Part shown: positions 61,243 through 64,000 of the stretch, piece after piece
Layout: each line of letters opens with the position of its first letter
How positions within the stretch are numbered: position 1 is the stretch's first letter
Assembly (NCBI RefSeq): GCF_030944625.1
Contig: NZ_JAUSXY010000001.1
Span: 1,674,001-1,738,000, forward strand
Length of the DNA: 64,000 nt
DNA from: Arthrobacter sp. SLBN-112
GTDB lineage: Bacteria; Actinomycetota; Actinomycetes; Actinomycetales; Micrococcaceae
Direction: 5' to 3'
Program-made: the position numbers and the translations under genes
The notes under the pieces: generated by a model
What the model was told of the DNA's origin: nothing
Database searches by the model: none
The model's input: the letters and a program-made list of their open reading frames with translations, nothing else

Positions 61243-62588
61243 GGGTGATGGTTGCATTCCTGAACAGGGCCGACGCCGGGCGGCGGCTGGGCAAACGGCT
61301 TGCCGGCCTGCGCGGACGGGACGTGGTGGTGCTGGGCCTGCCCCGCGGCGGCGTGCCCGTGGCGTTCGAAGTGGCCAAGGCCCTCGAGGCGCCGCTGGAC
61401 GTGATCGTAGTGCGGAAACTGGGGGTCCCCTTCCAGCCTGAAGTGGCCATGGGAGCCATCGGCGAGGGCAACGTCCGGGTCCTGGATCCCCGCACCATGT
61501 CCATGGCCCGGGTCTCCCAGGAAGACCTGCAGGAGGTGGAACGGCGGGAGCGGGTGCTGCTGGAAAGCAGGGTGGCACGGTTCCGCCAAGGGCGCCCGCG
61601 GCTCGATCTCACCGGACGCACGGCGGTCATCGTGGACGACGGCATCGCCACCGGCTCCACCGCCAGAGCCGCCTGCCAGGTGGCCCGGCAACTCGGCGCA
61701 GCAACAGTCATTCTTGCCGTTCCCGTTGCCCCCGCCCGCGCCATCGTGGAGCTGAAGGAACCGGACGACGTCGTCTGCCTGCTCTCGCCCCAGGACTTCC
61801 AGGCCGTGGGCTACTACTACCACGACTTCTCGCCCACCGAGGATGGCGAGGTGGTGCAGCTGCTCGACGCAGCGGCATCGTCGCCCCGCCACCGCGGCGA
61901 CGAAAGGGAAGACGGCACCCTGGACGACGACGTCGAGATCCCGGACGGAAGTGCTGTGTTGCGCGGCAGTCTGTACCTGCCGGGAAGTTGCGACGGCACG
62001 GTCCTCTTTGCCCACGGCAGTGGCAGCAGCCGGCACAGCCCCCGCAACCGTTACGTAGCCTCGGTCCTGCACGGGGCAGGGCTTGGCACCTTGCTCCTTG
62101 ACCTGCTCACGCCGGAAGAGGAGGTCAACCGGGCCAACGTCTTTGACATTGCCCTGCTTGCCCGGCGCCTTTCCGCCGCAACCCATTGGCTGGAAGCGCG
62201 GCATGACGGCTCGGCCGGCCGCATCGGCTACTTCGGAGCGAGCACCGGCGCGGCCGCTGCGCTGTGGGCCGCCGCGGAGCCAGGTACCGAGGTTGCCGCC
62301 GTGGTGTCCCGGGGCGGACGGCCGGACCTGGCCGGTCCGCGGCTCGCCGCGGTCAAGGCCCCCACCCTCCTGATCGTTGGCGGCGCCGACACCCAGGTCC
62401 TGGCGCTCAACCGCCAGGCCATGGCACGCATGCAGGCCCCCACCCGGCTCGAGATCGTCCCGGGCGCAACCCATCTCTTCGAGGAGCCCGGCACCCTGGC
62501 CATGGCGGCCACGCTGGCAGCGGACTGGTTCCGGCTCTACCTCCTGCCGTCGCCGGTGGGACGGTCCATGCCGGAGGCAAGGAAATGA
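61239..62588 (+). CDS. Phosphoribosyltransferase-alpha/beta hydrolase fusion
   Basis: About 449 residues with two domains. Residues 1-215 form a type I phosphoribosyltransferase (GLPRGGVPVAFEVA, PRPP loop VIVDDGIATGSTARA). Residues 235-445 form a dienelactone-hydrolase-like fold (VLFAHGSGSSRHSPRN, nucleophile region YFGASTGAAAAL, Asp in GGADTQV, His in GATHLFEEPG). The same fusion is seen in Mycobacterium tuberculosis Rv0571c, a dormancy-regulon gene. Substrates are unknown. It starts at GTG 61239 or, equally plausibly, ATG 61248. Confidence 0.85.
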   Translation: MRVMVAFLNRADAGRRLGKRLAGLRGRDVVVLGLPRGGVPVAFEVAKALEAPLDVIVVRKLGVPFQPEVAMGAIGEGNVRVLDPRTMSMARVSQEDLQEVERRERVLLESRVARFRQGRPRLDLTGRTAVIVDDGIATGSTARAACQVARQLGAATVILAVPVAPARAIVELKEPDDVVCLLSPQDFQAVGYYYHDFSPTEDGEVVQLLDAAASSPRHRGDEREDGTLDDDVEIPDGSAVLRGSLYLPGSCDGTVLFAHGSGSSRHSPRNRYVASVLHGAGLGTLLLDLLTPEEEVNRANVFDIALLARRLSAATHWLEARHDGSAGRIGYFGASTGAAAALWAAAEPGTEVAAVVSRGGRPDLAGPRLAAVKAPTLLIVGGADTQVLALNRQAMARMQAPTRLEIVPGATHLFEEPGTLAMAATLAADWFRLYLLPSPVGRSMPEARK

Positions 62589-63916
62589 CCGCGTACGCCG
62601 GCCGGCCGGAGGGCGCTGCGGAACGTGCGGCGGCAACCGCGCAGATCCGCAGCCTCGCCCATCCTCTGGCCACCGCCGATGACCTTGAACCGCTGGTCCG
62701 CCTCGCCGCCCCGTCCCGCTTCGTGTGCTTGGGCGAGGCATCCCACGGCACCCAGGAGTACTACCACTGGCGGGCCCTGCTCACGCGCCGGCTGATCGAA
62801 GAATACGGCTTCACCTGGGTAGGCGTGGAAGGCGACTGGCCCGACTGCTGGCGCATCAACCGTTGGGTCAGGGGAGAAACCGGGCGCGACCAGGATGCAC
62901 GCCAGCTACTGGCCGGTTTTGAACGCTGGCCCACCTGGATGTGGGCCAACCACGAGGTTGCCGAATTCCTGACGTGGCTCCGTGAGTGGAACCTGCGCCT
63001 CCCGGAAGAACAGCGGACGGGTTTCTACGGCCTGGACGTCTATTCCTTGTGGGATTCCCTGCGCGAAATATTCACCTGGCTGGAGGCCAATGCCCCTGAC
63101 GCACTCCCGGCGGCGCTGCGGGCCTGGCATTGCTTCATTCCGTTCCGCGAGGATCCGCAGCGGTACGCCGTGGGGAACCGCCTGGTTCCGCAGTCCTGCG
63201 AAGCGGACGTGGTGGCATTGCTGGCGGAAGTCCGGCGGCGCGCACTTGGCCGGATGCAGGACGATCCGGCCGCCTTTGACGCATTCCAGAACGCCATCGT
63301 GGCCACCAACGCCGAAGAGTACTACCGGACCATGGTGCGCGGTGACCAGCAGTCCTGGAACATCCGCGACCACCATATGAGCGACACAATCGACCGCATC
63401 GCGCGCCACCACGGGCCGGGATCCAAGGGACTGGTATGGGCGCACAACACGCACGTCGGTGACGCCCGGGCCACGGACATGGCGCGTGACGGGATGGTCA
63501 ACATCGGGCAGTTGCTCCGCCAGCGCCACCCCGGCGAGGTGGTGCTGGCCGGTTTCGCGTCCTATGCCGGGTCCGTCACGGCCGCCGGGTCATGGGGCTC
63601 CCCGGAGCGGGTGATGGATGTTCCGGCAGCCGTCCACGGCAGCCACGAGGACCTCCTGAACGAGGCACTGGCGCACCGGTCGGTGCTGGTATTCGGGGCC
63701 GACCGCACCGGACCCTGGCTCAGCTCCTGGCGCGGACACCGCGCCATCGGGGTTGTGTACAACCCCAAGCGGGAGCGGGGCAACTATGTGCCCACCCGGA
63801 TGGGGGAACGCTACGATGCGCTGTTCTGGCATCCGCGGACCGAAGCACTGCGTCCGCTGCACCACGAGGACCTGCCCGGCGAACCTGAGCTCGAGACCGA
63901 GCCCACGGGATTCTAG
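62585..63916 (+). CDS. Erythromycin-esterase family protein
   Basis: A 443-residue EreA-like protein. The active-site blocks are visible: FVCLGEASHGTQEYYHWRALL with the catalytic His, VGVEGDWPDCWRINRWV, then GFYGLDVYSLWDSL and VWAHNTHVGDARATDM. True erythromycin esterases open macrolide rings, but this larger family in Actinobacteria is mainly uncharacterised and in mycobacteria is linked to the phosphoribosyltransferase family, so macrolide resistance should not be assumed. ATGA overlap with the fusion gene. Confidence 0.88.
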   Translation: MTAYAGRPEGAAERAAATAQIRSLAHPLATADDLEPLVRLAAPSRFVCLGEASHGTQEYYHWRALLTRRLIEEYGFTWVGVEGDWPDCWRINRWVRGETGRDQDARQLLAGFERWPTWMWANHEVAEFLTWLREWNLRLPEEQRTGFYGLDVYSLWDSLREIFTWLEANAPDALPAALRAWHCFIPFREDPQRYAVGNRLVPQSCEADVVALLAEVRRRALGRMQDDPAAFDAFQNAIVATNAEEYYRTMVRGDQQSWNIRDHHMSDTIDRIARHHGPGSKGLVWAHNTHVGDARATDMARDGMVNIGQLLRQRHPGEVVLAGFASYAGSVTAAGSWGSPERVMDVPAAVHGSHEDLLNEALAHRSVLVFGADRTGPWLSSWRGHRAIGVVYNPKRERGNYVPTRMGERYDALFWHPRTEALRPLHHEDLPGEPELETEPTGF

Positions 63917-63937
63917 GCCAAATCACAAAGGAGCATG

Positions 63938-64000
63938 ATGGACCAGCGGAGCACCACGGCCACAGAAGTCCAGGGTTCCACGCGCTGGCCCACCATCGCC
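63938..64000 (+). CDS. Partial gene, truncated by the window end
   Basis: An ATG at 63938, or at 63935 directly before it, follows AAAGGAG and opens a frame of 21 codons (MDQRSTTATEVQGSTRWPT start) that runs off the window. It is 22 bp downstream of the esterase and probably belongs to the same operon. No function can be given. Confidence 0.6.
   Translation, partial: MDQRSTTATEVQGSTRWPTIA

Noticed and set aside
62585..63916. Calling the esterase a macrolide-resistance gene
   Set aside because: Only family-level similarity is visible and the context is a stress-type gene group; resistance would need a substrate assay.

Overview
The window is GC-rich chromosomal DNA from an aerobic soil actinobacterium, most likely Arthrobacter or a close relative such as Pseudarthrobacter. 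The clues are dense GC-rich codons, GTG and TTG starts, many ATGA stop/start overlaps, LAATG-type sorting, and actinobacterial small families (DUF6480, Trypco1, SPW repeat). The assignment rests on gene content, not on a marker gene. No rRNA, tRNA, CRISPR array, insertion sequence or prophage was seen.

Layout. 1-6.8 kb: mixed housekeeping (truncated unknown gene, CPBP protease, amino-acid permease, dienelactone hydrolase, DNA polymerase IV, CsbD, pentapeptide-repeat protein). 6.8-20.6 kb: a phenylacetate catabolic region in three blocks (thiolase/hydratase/dehydrogenase; paaZ; paaI-paaK-paaR) interspersed with a GNAT protein, a phosphatase, a cell-wall-anchored S1 protease and a VOC protein. 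Each block has a copy of one 22-bp palindrome, probably the operator of the local TetR regulator; the copy in front of the regulator is degenerate. The ring-epoxidase genes paaABCDE are not here.

20.8-31.2 kb: phosphate acetyltransferase (pta) and acetate kinase (ackA) flank a sugar-acid island of an MFS transporter, a GntR regulator, an L-fuconate-dehydratase-type enolase, a 2-oxoglutarate-semialdehyde dehydrogenase and a XylX-type dehydratase. Together these suggest a Weimberg-like route to 2-oxoglutarate. Two near-identical promoters carry copies of a TATAGGA-type motif over their -10 boxes. 31-44.5 kb: sulfide:quinone oxidoreductase, oligopeptidase B, a FAD monooxygenase, NAD(P)HX dehydratase, a histidine phosphatase, PhoD phosphatase, and an LCP ligase with a low-molecular-weight tyrosine phosphatase.

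44.5-50 kb: copper-resistance genes (DUF305 lipoprotein, CPH-type P-type ATPase with a CsoR-like operator), a PAS-ANTAR regulator and NhaA. 50-57.9 kb: a ferric-iron ABC importer behind an IdeR-like box, a VIT-family transporter and two exported phosphoesterases. 58-60.4 kb: a PadR-DUF1048-ABC exporter operon. 60.5-64 kb: SPW-repeat protein, Trypco1 protein, a phosphoribosyltransferase-hydrolase fusion, an erythromycin-esterase-like protein and a truncated gene.

Four genes between 33.5 and 48.6 kb (SRPBCC protein, FAD monooxygenase, low-molecular-weight tyrosine phosphatase, nhaA) each contain one frameshift that is repaired by removing a single G or C from a short homopolymer. This points to a local sequence-quality problem more than to four real pseudogenes.
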